A DNA stretch of 64,000 bases from Spirochaeta sp. (GTDB taxonomy: Bacteria; Spirochaetota; Spirochaetia; DSM-27196; Alkalispirochaetaceae). Location: assembly GCA_007130865.1 (NCBI GenBank), contig SLRR01000190.1, forward strand, positions 1 through 64,000, in the 5' to 3' direction. Shown here piece after piece: positions 35,842 to 44,554 of this stretch; the stretch's first letter is position 1; each line of letters opens with the position of its first letter. The notes beneath the pieces were generated by a model, which was given only the letters and a program-made list of their open reading frames with translations, had not been told where the DNA came from and did not search any database. Position numbers and translations under genes: made by a program.

Positions 35842-37668
35842 ATGAAGGTAACGGCGAGAGCGTTTCTGATCCTCGTGACGGTTGTAGGGGTTTCCATATT
35901 ATCGGCCTGTGGTGCTCGTGAAGAGGTAACTCGGGAGGAAGCCGAGTCTCGTCGAGACGTCAGTCGCAGCGAGCTGCTCGATCGGACCGTATACCGACCG
36001 GGCCCTCCGGAGTATCGTCCGGGTACGGTGGGTGGAACGTTCGTTTCCGCTCTTACGAGCGACCCGAAGACGTTCAACGACCTGACCGCCCGCGACGGTG
36101 ATACTCGTACTATCGTTGACACGCTCAGTGACTATCTTGCGGAGTACGACGTCTACGAGCGTGAGTTCAAACCGAACCTGGCGTCGTTCGAGATCGAGGT
36201 GAACGAGGAGAAAGACACGTTGCGGGTGATCTTCACCCTCCGGGACGACCTGTACTGGACAACGCCCGACTCCGATCCCTCCACCTGGGTGCAGGTCACG
36301 GCGGACGATTTAGTATTCTGGTACGACGAAATCGATGGAGATCCGGATCTGCAACTACCGGCGTACCCGGGCCAGTTCGTGGAAATGCCTGACGGCTCCC
36401 GTGCCCGCGTGACGATTGAGAAGCTGGACGAACTCACCGTTGCGTTCAACTATCCCAGAATCGTGGCAAATCCTATTCTTAACGCGAATATGCGTGTCTG
36501 GCCGCGACATATTTACGAACCGGAAAAACGCGAGGGCGGAAGCGAAGCGCTGCTCAACGTTCATAGCGTCGATACGGATGTACGCACGATTCCGAGTATC
36601 GGGGCATACCATATCGTGGAGTACACACCGGGCGTGCGCGTAGTGCTGCAGCGTAATCCAAATTACTGGAAAACCGACGATGAGGGAACTTCATTACCCT
36701 ATTTTGAACGGGTGATCTACCGTATCGTACCGGACGACAATACGTCGTACCTGCTCTTTCGTGAAGGTACCAAGGATGGCCATTCCGTCCGTCCGGAACA
36801 GCTGGACGAACTCCTGAACGTGCAGAATCCGGACTTTTCCGTTTACAACGGTGGCGACACTCTGGGTTCCGCTTTCTTCGTTTTCAACCAGAACCCCTCG
36901 AACCTCGACCCGGTTAAGCATCGATGGTTTACACAGCGGGAATTCCGTCAGGCCATGAGCTCGGTCCTGAACCGGCCTCGTATCGTGCGGCAGGTTTATC
37001 GCGGTCTGGCGACACCGGCGCTTCACTTCTTTGCAAGACCCAACCCGTTTTTTAACGAGGATATCCAGCTGGAGTTTACCTACGATCCCGAACGGGCCGT
37101 AGAACTACTGGCTTCGATCGGAATCGAACCGGGGTCCGACGGGCTGATGTACGACGACGAGGGGAACCACGTCGAGTTCTCGATCAATCTTGGAGCGGAG
37201 AATCCGATTGGCATCGATATCGCGAATATCTTTTCCGATGAGCTGAGTGAGATCGGGATTACCGCCAACGTCCGGCCGATCGATTTTCAGAACCTTGTGG
37301 ATCGTCTGACCACCACGTTCGATTGGGAGGTCGCGACGGTCGCGCTCGGAGCGAATTACTGGCCCGAGAGCGGGAGCAACGTATGGCAATCCAGCGGGAA
37401 CTTCCACCTCTGGCATCCTCTGCAGTCGAGTCCCGCTACGGAATGGGAAGCGCGCCTGGATTATCTCTACAACGAAGGCCGTTTTACGATCGACGAGGAC
37501 GAGCGATGGGAGATCTACAACGAATTCCAGGAGATTGTCCTCACGGAACTGCCACTGTTTTACATCGTGCACCCCCTGTCGTTCTACGCTATTCGAGATC
37601 GGTGGCAGAACGTTTTTTACGACACCCTGGGTGGCATGGACAGCAGGTTCCTTTTTCTGGAGCCGTAA
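35842..37668 (+). CDS. Oligopeptide-type ABC transporter, substrate-binding lipoprotein
   Basis: This family 5 solute-binding protein of about 608 residues has a lipoprotein signal ending LSACG. SBP_bac_5 features include LTARDGDTRTIVDTLSDYLAEYD, WTTPDSDPSTWVQVTADDLVFWYDE-like segments and QREFRQAMSSVLNRPRIVRQVY. ATG 35842 is used here. GTG 35821, which overlaps the DeoR stop, would add seven residues and is equally possible because neither has a strong ribosome binding site. It is first in a five-gene importer operon. Peptides or oligosaccharides are possible substrates; the family alone does not decide. Confidence 0.88.
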   Translation: MKVTARAFLILVTVVGVSILSACGAREEVTREEAESRRDVSRSELLDRTVYRPGPPEYRPGTVGGTFVSALTSDPKTFNDLTARDGDTRTIVDTLSDYLAEYDVYEREFKPNLASFEIEVNEEKDTLRVIFTLRDDLYWTTPDSDPSTWVQVTADDLVFWYDEIDGDPDLQLPAYPGQFVEMPDGSRARVTIEKLDELTVAFNYPRIVANPILNANMRVWPRHIYEPEKREGGSEALLNVHSVDTDVRTIPSIGAYHIVEYTPGVRVVLQRNPNYWKTDDEGTSLPYFERVIYRIVPDDNTSYLLFREGTKDGHSVRPEQLDELLNVQNPDFSVYNGGDTLGSAFFVFNQNPSNLDPVKHRWFTQREFRQAMSSVLNRPRIVRQVYRGLATPALHFFARPNPFFNEDIQLEFTYDPERAVELLASIGIEPGSDGLMYDDEGNHVEFSINLGAENPIGIDIANIFSDELSEIGITANVRPIDFQNLVDRLTTTFDWEVATVALGANYWPESGSNVWQSSGNFHLWHPLQSSPATEWEARLDYLYNEGRFTIDEDERWEIYNEFQEIVLTELPLFYIVHPLSFYAIRDRWQNVFYDTLGGMDSRFLFLEP

Positions 37669-37687
37669 TATCGGTGAGGTCACAAAG

Positions 37688-38767
37688 ATGAACCCGGTGC
37701 GTCGATTTATCGTTTCCGCAGCCGCGCCTGTTCTCGTTTTCCGGGAACGACACCCCCTGACCGCGTTTATCGCGGGACGCGTGGTTTCGCTGTTTACTAT
37801 CCTGTTTGTTCTTGGGTTCGCGGTGTTCGGTCTGATGGCTTTGACCCCCGGCGATATCGTGGATACATACGTACGCGGCCAGATGATGATGCAGGCGGAG
37901 TTCCGTCAGCCGGATCACCAGTATACCGAGGAGGCGATCGCCGCGGCCAAGGCCCGCCTGGGCCTGGACCAGCCGTTCTACATTCAGTATATGAACTGGC
38001 TGCGTCGCGTGATAATTGACCGGGATCTGGGGCGGACGCTCATTTCCCGCGCGCCGGTGCTGTTTCTCATCCGGGACCGCATGATGAACAGTCTCGTGCT
38101 GAATCTGATCTCGCTCTTCTTTCTGACGATAATTTCGTTTGCCACGGGAATCTACTTCAGCTCAAAGGTGGGAACCCGGACCGACGTCGTTGCTACCGTG
38201 GTCGCACTTTTTTTACACGCTTTCCCCGGTATACTTCTGTTGATCCTGCTGCAGCTCTTTGCCGCGGTGTCCGGTTGGTTTCCGATAACGGCGTATCCCG
38301 GATTTCCCCGGTCTGAAGCGCCTTTACGTTTTGCTTTCAGCTACCTCTACCATATCCTGCTGCCCCTGATCGGTGCATTTCTCGGGGGAATAGGCGGGAC
38401 GATGCGCATGATCCGCGCAACGATGCTCGACCAGTTGGGGCAACCCTACGTGACGAGTCTGCGCAGCCGGGGGATCAGTGAGCATCGCATCTACTTCTCC
38501 CACGCGTTCCGCAACACGCTCAATCCGTACATCACCTCCAGCGCAAACCTGTTTGCGAGTCTCTTTTCCGGCTCCCTGATTCTCGAGATCATCTTCTCGT
38601 ATCCCGGTATCGGCCGATTGATGTACGAAGCGGTTCGACAGGAAGACGTCAACCTGGTTCTGGCAAACATGATGTTTATAAGTTTTCTCGTGCTCTTCGG
38701 CATGATTGTAAGCGATATACTCCTGGCGATCGTCGATCCGCGGATCCGGTTTGGAGCGGACCGATGA
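37688..38767 (+). CDS. Oligopeptide-type ABC transporter permease (OppB-like)
   Basis: The 359-residue permease starts at ATG 37688, 20 bp after the binding protein. It has six membrane helices and the BPD_transp_1 EAA loop in LRSRGISEHRIYFSHAFRNTLNPYITSSA. The final segment LILEIIFSYPGIGRLMYEAV is typical of OppB/DppB. A periplasmic region after the first helix is long, as usual for this family. The next gene overlaps by ATGA. Confidence 0.92.
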   Translation: MNPVRRFIVSAAAPVLVFRERHPLTAFIAGRVVSLFTILFVLGFAVFGLMALTPGDIVDTYVRGQMMMQAEFRQPDHQYTEEAIAAAKARLGLDQPFYIQYMNWLRRVIIDRDLGRTLISRAPVLFLIRDRMMNSLVLNLISLFFLTIISFATGIYFSSKVGTRTDVVATVVALFLHAFPGILLLILLQLFAAVSGWFPITAYPGFPRSEAPLRFAFSYLYHILLPLIGAFLGGIGGTMRMIRATMLDQLGQPYVTSLRSRGISEHRIYFSHAFRNTLNPYITSSANLFASLFSGSLILEIIFSYPGIGRLMYEAVRQEDVNLVLANMMFISFLVLFGMIVSDILLAIVDPRIRFGADR

Positions 38768-39870
38768 GACGTTTCCGACGCGCCCTGTTTAAACGCCCCG
38801 CGGCGACGGTGGCATTCCTGATTCTTGTCGTCCTGTACGGCGCGATGATTCTAGCGGAGTACCTGTCGCCTTACCGGGCTACCACGGTATTCCGGGAGCA
38901 CTCGTACCATCCTCCAAACGTGCGTCTTTACTCGCAGGAGCTTGGTTTCCGGCCGCAGATCCAGCGGCACGCTCTGGTGGACCACTCCACGTGGCGGTAC
39001 GTACCGATCCGGGATGATTATGTGCCGATTCGATTCTTTGTCCGGGGTCCGTCCTATCGGCTGTGGGGTATCGTACCGTGGGACGTGCATCTATTTGGAA
39101 CCGACGAGCCCTACGACCACCGCGGAGCCGACTGGCAGACGGGCGGACGAACGTATCCGGTATACCTGATGGGTGCGGACAATCTTGGCAGGGATCTTTT
39201 TTCTCGGGTGTTATACGGCAGTCGGATTTCGTTGACGATCGGCTTTATCGGCATATCGATCTCTCTGACGATCGCGATTATCCTGGGAGGGCTCGCGGGA
39301 TACTACGGGGGTTGGATCGACTGGTTGATCATGCGGATAGCGGAGTTCGTGATCCTGATCCCCGGATTGTACATGATCCTCTTCCTGCGGAGTCTGTTGT
39401 CACGGGATATGGACTCGGGACAGTCGTTCATACTCATTACCGTTATCCTCTCCTTTGTCGGTTGGCCCGGGAGCGCGCGTTTGATCCGGGGGCTTGTGCA
39501 CTCAATCAAACGGGAAGACTTCATTATGAACGCGCAGCTCGAGAGTATTCCTCCGCTCGTGATCATTTTCCGGCATATCATCCCGCAGATGGCATCGATT
39601 CTGATCGTGAGCATTACCCTCGGTATTCCCGGTTTCATACTGGGAGAAACGGTTCTCAGTTACCTCGGGTTGGGCATTGTCGATCCCGCAGTCAGCTGGG
39701 GAAGCCTGCTCAACCGCGAGGTCACGACTCTGTCCAACTTGCGCAACTTCCCGTGGTTCCTTTACCCGGGCTTGCTTCTACTCTTCACTACGCTGGGATT
39801 TAACTTCCTGGGGGACCTGCTCCGTGACGTACTTGATCCCTACTACCGTGAAAGGAAGCTGTCCTCGTGA
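38764..39870 (+). CDS. Oligopeptide-type ABC transporter permease (OppC-like)
   Basis: This 368-residue permease overlaps the OppB-like gene by 4 nt. After the first helix it has an unusually large periplasmic segment of about 110 residues with PVYLMGADNLGRDLFSRVLYGSRISLTIG, the OppC N-terminal signature. Five more helices and the EAA loop (QLESIPPLVIIFRHIIPQM region) follow. It pairs with the preceding permease. Confidence 0.92.
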   Translation: MRRFRRALFKRPAATVAFLILVVLYGAMILAEYLSPYRATTVFREHSYHPPNVRLYSQELGFRPQIQRHALVDHSTWRYVPIRDDYVPIRFFVRGPSYRLWGIVPWDVHLFGTDEPYDHRGADWQTGGRTYPVYLMGADNLGRDLFSRVLYGSRISLTIGFIGISISLTIAIILGGLAGYYGGWIDWLIMRIAEFVILIPGLYMILFLRSLLSRDMDSGQSFILITVILSFVGWPGSARLIRGLVHSIKREDFIMNAQLESIPPLVIIFRHIIPQMASILIVSITLGIPGFILGETVLSYLGLGIVDPAVSWGSLLNREVTTLSNLRNFPWFLYPGLLLLFTTLGFNFLGDLLRDVLDPYYRERKLSS

Positions 39871-40961
39871 GTATGTGGAACAGAGTCCGCGACGGTGAAT
39901 CCTCGATTCCCGGCGGAGAGACCGGCGAACCGGGCCGAACGTCGGAGAATGCGCCGCTTCTGGCGGTGAGGAATCTCCACGTGGACTTTGCCACGGAAGG
40001 AGGTATTCTGGACGCGGTGCGCGGAGTCTCTTTTGACCTTGAAGAAGGTGAGATACTGGGTATCGTCGGTGAGTCCGGGAGCGGGAAGAGCGTGACCGCC
40101 CATGCGATCATGAGAATTCTCGCAGCCAACGGCAGGATCGCTTCCGGTAGCGTGGCTTACCGTGGAACGGATGTAACGACTATGGACAAGGGGGCATTAC
40201 GCCGTTTCCGCGGACGGGAGGTGGCGATGATCTTCCAGGAGCCCGGTCGATCGTTCGATCCCATTTACTCGATCGGGCGTTCTCTGGCGGAAACGCTCCG
40301 GGCTCACGACCTGGGGATCACCGACGAGGAGGCGCGCGACCGATCGATACGCCTCCTGGAAGAGGTGCGCGTCACCGACGCGGCACGACGGCTCGACAAT
40401 TTCCCTCACCAGTTTTCCGGGGGACTATTACAGAGAATAATGATCGCCCATGCTCTCGCCGGCGAGCCGGCGGTGTTGATAGCGGACGAACCGACAACGG
40501 CACTGGATGTAACGATACAAGCGGAAATCATCGATCTGCTGCTCGAGCTGCGTCGTCGGAGAAATCTGGCGATACTCTTCATCACCCACAATCTTGCCCT
40601 TATCTCCGGCTTCGCCGACCGCCTGGTCGTGATGTACGGCGGACTTGTCATGGAAGAGGGAGGAGTGGAGGAGGTATTGCGCCGGTCGCGACACCCCTAT
40701 ACGGCCGGTCTTATCGCCGGTCTGGTACCGTTCGGATCACATTACAGTAAAGATGCGTTGCGAATCATGGCGGGCTCCCCGCCGGATCCCCTCGATCCGG
40801 AACCGGGGTGTCCCTTCGCGCCACGGTGCCCCCTCGCGAGCGACGAGTGTCGATCGGGCATACCGGAGGTACGGGAGGATCGTACCCGGTACCGCTGTAT
40901 CGTCCCGGGAACCAAGAGCGCGGAGCTTTTCTCCACGTCGACCCGCGCGGGGGAGTATTAG
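39867..40961 (+). CDS. Oligopeptide-type ABC transporter ATPase (OppD-like)
   Basis: The 364-residue ATPase starts at GTG 39867 overlapping the previous stop. It carries a Walker A GESGSGKS, the signature FSGGLLQRIMIAHALAG, LIADEPTTALDVTIQAEIIDLL and a C-terminal oligopeptide-transporter domain ending with CPFAPRCPLASDECR, whose cysteines are typical of OppD. An extra 25 or so residues precede the ABC domain. Confidence 0.93.
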   Translation: MSMWNRVRDGESSIPGGETGEPGRTSENAPLLAVRNLHVDFATEGGILDAVRGVSFDLEEGEILGIVGESGSGKSVTAHAIMRILAANGRIASGSVAYRGTDVTTMDKGALRRFRGREVAMIFQEPGRSFDPIYSIGRSLAETLRAHDLGITDEEARDRSIRLLEEVRVTDAARRLDNFPHQFSGGLLQRIMIAHALAGEPAVLIADEPTTALDVTIQAEIIDLLLELRRRRNLAILFITHNLALISGFADRLVVMYGGLVMEEGGVEEVLRRSRHPYTAGLIAGLVPFGSHYSKDALRIMAGSPPDPLDPEPGCPFAPRCPLASDECRSGIPEVREDRTRYRCIVPGTKSAELFSTSTRAGEY

Positions 40962-40964
40962 CCG

Positions 40965-41906
40965 ATGATCGAACTCCAGAACGCGGAGAAACGTTATCCC
41001 CTGCAAGCGGGTTTCTTCGCCCGGACGGACGCGTTTGTATACGCCGTAAACGGGGTGTCGCTACGGATAGAACCGGGAGAGATCTACGGTCTGGTGGGCG
41101 AGTCGGGGTGTGGAAAAACCACGACCGCCCGTCTGCTGGTTCGGATGGAACGGCTTTCCGGCGGGGAGATCCGGTTCCGGAGTCGCGACGGCAAGGAGTT
41201 TCTGCTTTCACGTATCGACCGTCGCCAGCTCCGTAACCTGCGCAATCGGATCAGGTACGTTTTCCAGGATCCCGCTCGTTCGCTCAATCCGCGTCTTACG
41301 ATCCGGGAGGTACTGTTATCGGGTTATCGTTACTCGCCGTCCTGGCCCGGCCGTACCCAGGCGGAAGAGGACGCACGGCGTCTTATTCAGGAAGTGGGTT
41401 TGCGTACCGGTGATCTCGATCGTCGGCCCGCGGACTTCTCCGGCGGTCAACGACAGCGCATCTCGATCGCCCGGGCGCTCATCACTAAGCCGGAGGTACT
41501 GATCTGTGACGAGGTTGTGAGTGCACTGGACGTCTCGATCCAGGGTCAGATCCTGAACCTTTTACTGCGCATCCGGGAAGAACGAAACCTGACGATGATG
41601 TTCATAGCTCACGACCTGGCTGTAGTGGGGTACATGAGCGACCGCATCGGTGTTATGTACCGCGGGGTGCTGCTGGAGGAGGCGCCGGCCGGTACACTCC
41701 TGGCGGAACGACACCACCGGTACACGCAGTATCTCTTTGACTCTCTGCCCGTCCTCGGAGAACGAGCGACTCCTCGGGTTGGCGGAGTTTCGGACTTCGG
41801 TTCCCGTTCGGATCTCACCGTTTCTCCAGTGACGGATTCTTCCGAACTGGAGATGGTCGAGATCGCTCCGGGACACCGGGTCAGCTCCGTATTCAGTCGA
41901 GGATAG
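40965..41906 (+). CDS. Oligopeptide-type ABC transporter ATPase (OppF-like)
   Basis: A 313-residue ATPase with Walker A GESGCGKT, signature FSGGQRQRISIARALITKP and ICDEVVSALDVSIQGQIL. It starts 3 bp after the OppD-like gene. It ends with a Ser/Val-rich tail and lacks the CxFxxRC motif often found in this family. It closes the importer operon. Confidence 0.92.
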   Translation: MIELQNAEKRYPLQAGFFARTDAFVYAVNGVSLRIEPGEIYGLVGESGCGKTTTARLLVRMERLSGGEIRFRSRDGKEFLLSRIDRRQLRNLRNRIRYVFQDPARSLNPRLTIREVLLSGYRYSPSWPGRTQAEEDARRLIQEVGLRTGDLDRRPADFSGGQRQRISIARALITKPEVLICDEVVSALDVSIQGQILNLLLRIREERNLTMMFIAHDLAVVGYMSDRIGVMYRGVLLEEAPAGTLLAERHHRYTQYLFDSLPVLGERATPRVGGVSDFGSRSDLTVSPVTDSSELEMVEIAPGHRVSSVFSRG

Positions 41907-41924
41907 ACCCGTTGATGGACCGCG

Positions 41925-42230
41925 TTACACCTCTGAGGGGTCCGGGAAGAGAAGGCGCAGATCCGCGCCCTGTCGCGGCCCCGCCATCATCTCCGCCACC
42001 GTGGCACGCCACCTCTTGTAGTGTTCCGTCTCCTTGTGTGCGAGTGCAGCTTCGGCATCACGGTACATCTCGTACAGAACGTACTCGCCGGGGTTCTGTT
42101 CGTCTTTCAGAACGTCGAACTGCACCACCCCGGGCTCCTGGAGCGATGCCCGGTGGTTTTCACCGGTGGCGGCTTCGAACTGCTCGTAGTAACCGGGCTT
42201 TACCGTTACGCGGACGATTCGTGCAATCAT
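41925..42230 (-). CDS. Antibiotic biosynthesis monooxygenase-domain protein
   Basis: The 101-residue protein is a single ABM (dimeric alpha-beta barrel) domain: MIARIVRVTVKPGYYEQFEAATGENHRASLQEPGVVQFDVLKDEQNP-type start with YEMYRDAEAALAHKETEHYKRWR. Members include the LsrG and YgiN proteins, which act on quinones or autoinducer derivatives. The start at 42230 is the only one that fits the family; no ribosome binding site is evident. It is convergent with the oppF-like gene. The substrate is unknown. Confidence 0.85.
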   Translation of the reverse strand: MIARIVRVTVKPGYYEQFEAATGENHRASLQEPGVVQFDVLKDEQNPGEYVLYEMYRDAEAALAHKETEHYKRWRATVAEMMAGPRQGADLRLLFPDPSEV

Positions 42231-42259
42231 ACATATAACGTAATGGAAATACGTTGCCG

Positions 42260-42832
42260 TTACCACGAGTGGAGCCAGTAGTCCATGTTGAGCGCTTTCC
42301 GGCTCTCCGGGGGCTCGTCGGGGGGCAGGACCCAGAACGACTGCTCCCGATCTCCCACGGCGCGGGCGGTACCGATGTACGGAAGACTTTGCAGCGCGGT
42401 CGGTAGCGACCAGATCTCGCACCAGGGATCGCGTTGCGCGATCGGCATCACCGCGGACCGCTGGCCCCGAGCGGCGGCGTATCCGAGCATCCAGGTAAGC
42501 CAGACGCCGGTCACCGGTTGACCCTGCTCGCAGAGAACGATCACCGCCCGGGCGTCGCTGCACCGGTCCTGGAGTTCCTTATCCGGTGGTGCCTCCGCGT
42601 CCCCCGGTACGGAGACCGCGACCGTACGGAACCCGGCATCCTCCAGGAGCGTCGACACGCCACGTGCCAGAACCTCGCGTCGGTGCTCCTGTTGATCGGA
42701 ACGTCCCGGCGGTACGAGAAGTACCAGATCGTAGAGTGTCAGTCCGATTCCCCGGCGCATCGGAACGAGAGCGTCCATGTCCGGGGAGGGAACGGGAGGC
42801 TTTGGAACGTCCCGGCGAGTGAGAAGCACCAT
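42260..42832 (-). CDS. Protein of unknown function with TIR-like features
   Basis: This 190-residue protein has no recognised family. Its order of elements resembles TIR-like nucleotide hydrolase folds: an N-terminal strand YDLVLLVPPG, a variable helix region, RCSDARAVIVLCEQGQPVTGVWLTWMLGYAAARGQRSAVMPI (strand, then a helix beginning near a W, then a second strand), and a C-terminal region with WSLPTALQSLPYIG. No clear catalytic Glu of the TIR type can be fixed. A promoter-like TGATACGAT lies 8 nt before ATG 42832. The resemblance is structural intuition only. Confidence 0.55.
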   Translation of the reverse strand: MVLLTRRDVPKPPVPSPDMDALVPMRRGIGLTLYDLVLLVPPGRSDQQEHRREVLARGVSTLLEDAGFRTVAVSVPGDAEAPPDKELQDRCSDARAVIVLCEQGQPVTGVWLTWMLGYAAARGQRSAVMPIAQRDPWCEIWSLPTALQSLPYIGTARAVGDREQSFWVLPPDEPPESRKALNMDYWLHSW

Positions 42833-42840
42833 CGGCAATC

Positions 42841-42849
42841 ATCGTATCA
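42841..42849 (-). promoter_or_regulatory. Extended -10 box of the TIR-like gene
   Basis: TGA-TACGAT on the minus strand ends 8 nt before the start codon at 42832. There is no ribosome binding site. Confidence 0.35.
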
Positions 42850-42882
42850 CCGGGAATCGGTGTGGGGAAAGTACGGAAAATC

Positions 42883-42891
42883 TGGTATTAT
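42883..42891 (+). promoter_or_regulatory. Extended -10 box of the barrel protein gene
   Basis: TGG-TATTAT at 42883-42891 is a TGn-extended -10. Transcription would begin near 42898, giving a leader of about 20 nt with GGGAG before ATG 42919. Confidence 0.5.
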
Positions 42892-42918
42892 TGTGGTGTA
42901 TCGCTGGGAGAAATAAAT

Positions 42919-43473
42919 ATGACGGGAGCCAACATGCTTACTGCCGGTTTACTGCCACGTGTCTGGGTATTGTTAACTCTGATTCTATTTGCTGTCCCTG
43001 CGTCGGTCGCGGCACAGGCGGACCGACAGGCTACCGAACGACAGCGCATCGACCTGGGACGCCTTTCGGAAGGTCCCGCTATCATCGGCGGCGGTATCGT
43101 TGTCGGTGAGCCCTCGGGAGTCACGGCAAAACTCTGGTTCACCGAGACGGGGTTTGCCCTGGACACCGCTGTAGCCTGGTCGTTCCACGAGGATCCGGGA
43201 CTTTATCTCCACACGAACGCGCTCTTCCACCTGGCGATCATCGAAACCGCGCAGGGCAGGTATCTGACGCCTTTTGTCGGTGGTGGAGTGTCCTACCGCG
43301 TGGGAGAAAAACACCGTCTGTCTCTGAGGGTACCTCTGGGGCTTTCGATTCTGCCCTTTACCAACTTCCCCGCGGAGTTCTTCGCGGAGCTGGCTCCCGG
43401 GATCGGGTTGCTTCCCGATACCTCGCCGAACTTTGGTGCCGGCCTGGGGATCCGGTTCTATGTCCCATTTTGA
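42919..43473 (+). CDS. Small outer-membrane beta-barrel-like protein
   Basis: The 184-residue protein has a signal peptide (hydrophobic LLTLILFAVPASVAAQA, cut near AAQA) and a mature part rich in alternating hydrophobic and aromatic residues with Gly turns (GPAIIGGGIVVGEPSGVTAKLWF, FVGGGVSYRVGEKHRLSLRVPLGLS). It ends GAGLGIRFYVPF; a C-terminal Phe is typical of outer-membrane barrels. GGGAG at 42906-42910 supports the start. I do not recognise the family; about eight strands would fit. Confidence 0.75.
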   Translation: MTGANMLTAGLLPRVWVLLTLILFAVPASVAAQADRQATERQRIDLGRLSEGPAIIGGGIVVGEPSGVTAKLWFTETGFALDTAVAWSFHEDPGLYLHTNALFHLAIIETAQGRYLTPFVGGGVSYRVGEKHRLSLRVPLGLSILPFTNFPAEFFAELAPGIGLLPDTSPNFGAGLGIRFYVPF

Positions 43474-43549
43474 CCCGGCGGTATCGGACGCCGTATCTTG
43501 ATTACGAGCCCGCGTCGGCTCACGGTTGACATTCTACAGGAGGTAAACA

Positions 43550-44530
43550 ATGGCATTCGCAATTCAGTGTGATCGACCGGGTGGACCGGAGGTGATGCAG
43601 TACCGGCGGGTTGAGCTCCGCGATCCCGGACCGGAGGAGGTGCGCGTTCGTGTTCATGCGGCGGGTCTGAACTATATCGACGTGTACCATCGCACGGGTT
43701 ACTACCCGGTCCCGGACCTTCCCACCGGACTCGGGGTGGAAGGGGCCGGTGTGGTGGACGCAGTCGGAGAAGGTGTGACCCAATGGGTTGCGGGCGATCG
43801 CGTCGTCTACGTCGCGGGTCCTCCCGGTGCGTATGCTCAGTTCCACGTGGTCGCCGCGGATCGCCTGATACGCCTCCCGGAGGATATCGACTTCGAGCAG
43901 GCCGCGGCGATGATGCTCAAGGGGATGACCGCGCGATACCTCCTTCGTCAGACGTACCCGGTCAGCTCCAAAGAAACGATCCTCGTCCACGCTGCCGCAG
44001 GTGGAGTGGGGCTGATCATGTGTCAATGGGCACGCCACCTGGGCGCGACCGTGATCGGCACCGTCGGTTCTGAAGAAAAAGCGACGCTTGCCCGGGAGGC
44101 CGGTTGCGATTACCCCGTGCTCTACCGGAAAGAATCAGTAGTCGACCGCGTACGGGAGATTACCGACGGCGCCGGGGTGAGCGTTGTGTACGATTCCGTG
44201 GGACGCGATACCTTTCTTGACAGTCTCGCCTGTCTGCGTCCACGGGGCCTCATGGTCAGCTTTGGTCAGAGTTCCGGTGCGGTGGAAGGGTTTGACCCGG
44301 TGCTGCTTTCCCGGAACGGCTCGCTCTTTTTGACACGGGCCTCCTTGTTCGATTACGTGGGAACTCGGGAGGAGCTCGAGGAGAACGCGGGGGAACTCTT
44401 TGATGTTATACGAGGTGGTAATGTGACGATACCCGTACGTCAACGGTTCTCCCTGGAAGATGCGGCAGACGCGCATCGTGCTCTGGAGAGCCGAAAAACC
44501 ACGGGATCGACAATTTTATTTGTCCAGTGA
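43550..44530 (+). CDS. NADPH:quinone oxidoreductase (zeta-crystallin type)
   Basis: The 326-residue MDR-family protein starts behind a strong AGGAGGT. It has GLNYIDVYHRTGYYPVPDLPTGLGVEGAGVV, VHAAAGGVGLIMCQWARHLGATVIGTVGS (NADPH-binding) and CDYPVLYRKESVVDRVREITDGAGVSVVYDSVG. These match E. coli QorA. No zinc ligands are seen. It reduces quinones by one electron in relatives. The fhs promoter overlaps its end. Confidence 0.92.
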   Translation: MAFAIQCDRPGGPEVMQYRRVELRDPGPEEVRVRVHAAGLNYIDVYHRTGYYPVPDLPTGLGVEGAGVVDAVGEGVTQWVAGDRVVYVAGPPGAYAQFHVVAADRLIRLPEDIDFEQAAAMMLKGMTARYLLRQTYPVSSKETILVHAAAGGVGLIMCQWARHLGATVIGTVGSEEKATLAREAGCDYPVLYRKESVVDRVREITDGAGVSVVYDSVGRDTFLDSLACLRPRGLMVSFGQSSGAVEGFDPVLLSRNGSLFLTRASLFDYVGTREELEENAGELFDVIRGGNVTIPVRQRFSLEDAADAHRALESRKTTGSTILFVQ

Positions 44531-44548
44531 AAAATTTTATGGTACAAA
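44520..44548 (+). promoter_or_regulatory. Promoter of fhs
   Basis: TTGTCC at 44520-44525 and TACAAA at 44543-44548 (TGG-extended) are 17 bp apart. The -10 box ends 6 nt before the fhs ATG, and the only purine run between lies too close to act as a ribosome binding site, so the message is probably leaderless. Confidence 0.55.
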
Positions 44549-44554
44549 AGAGTC

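Noticed and set aside
43526-43531. TTGACA before the quinone oxidoreductase gene
   Set aside because: A matching -10 box would fall on the start codon, while the gene has a strong ribosome binding site requiring a longer leader.
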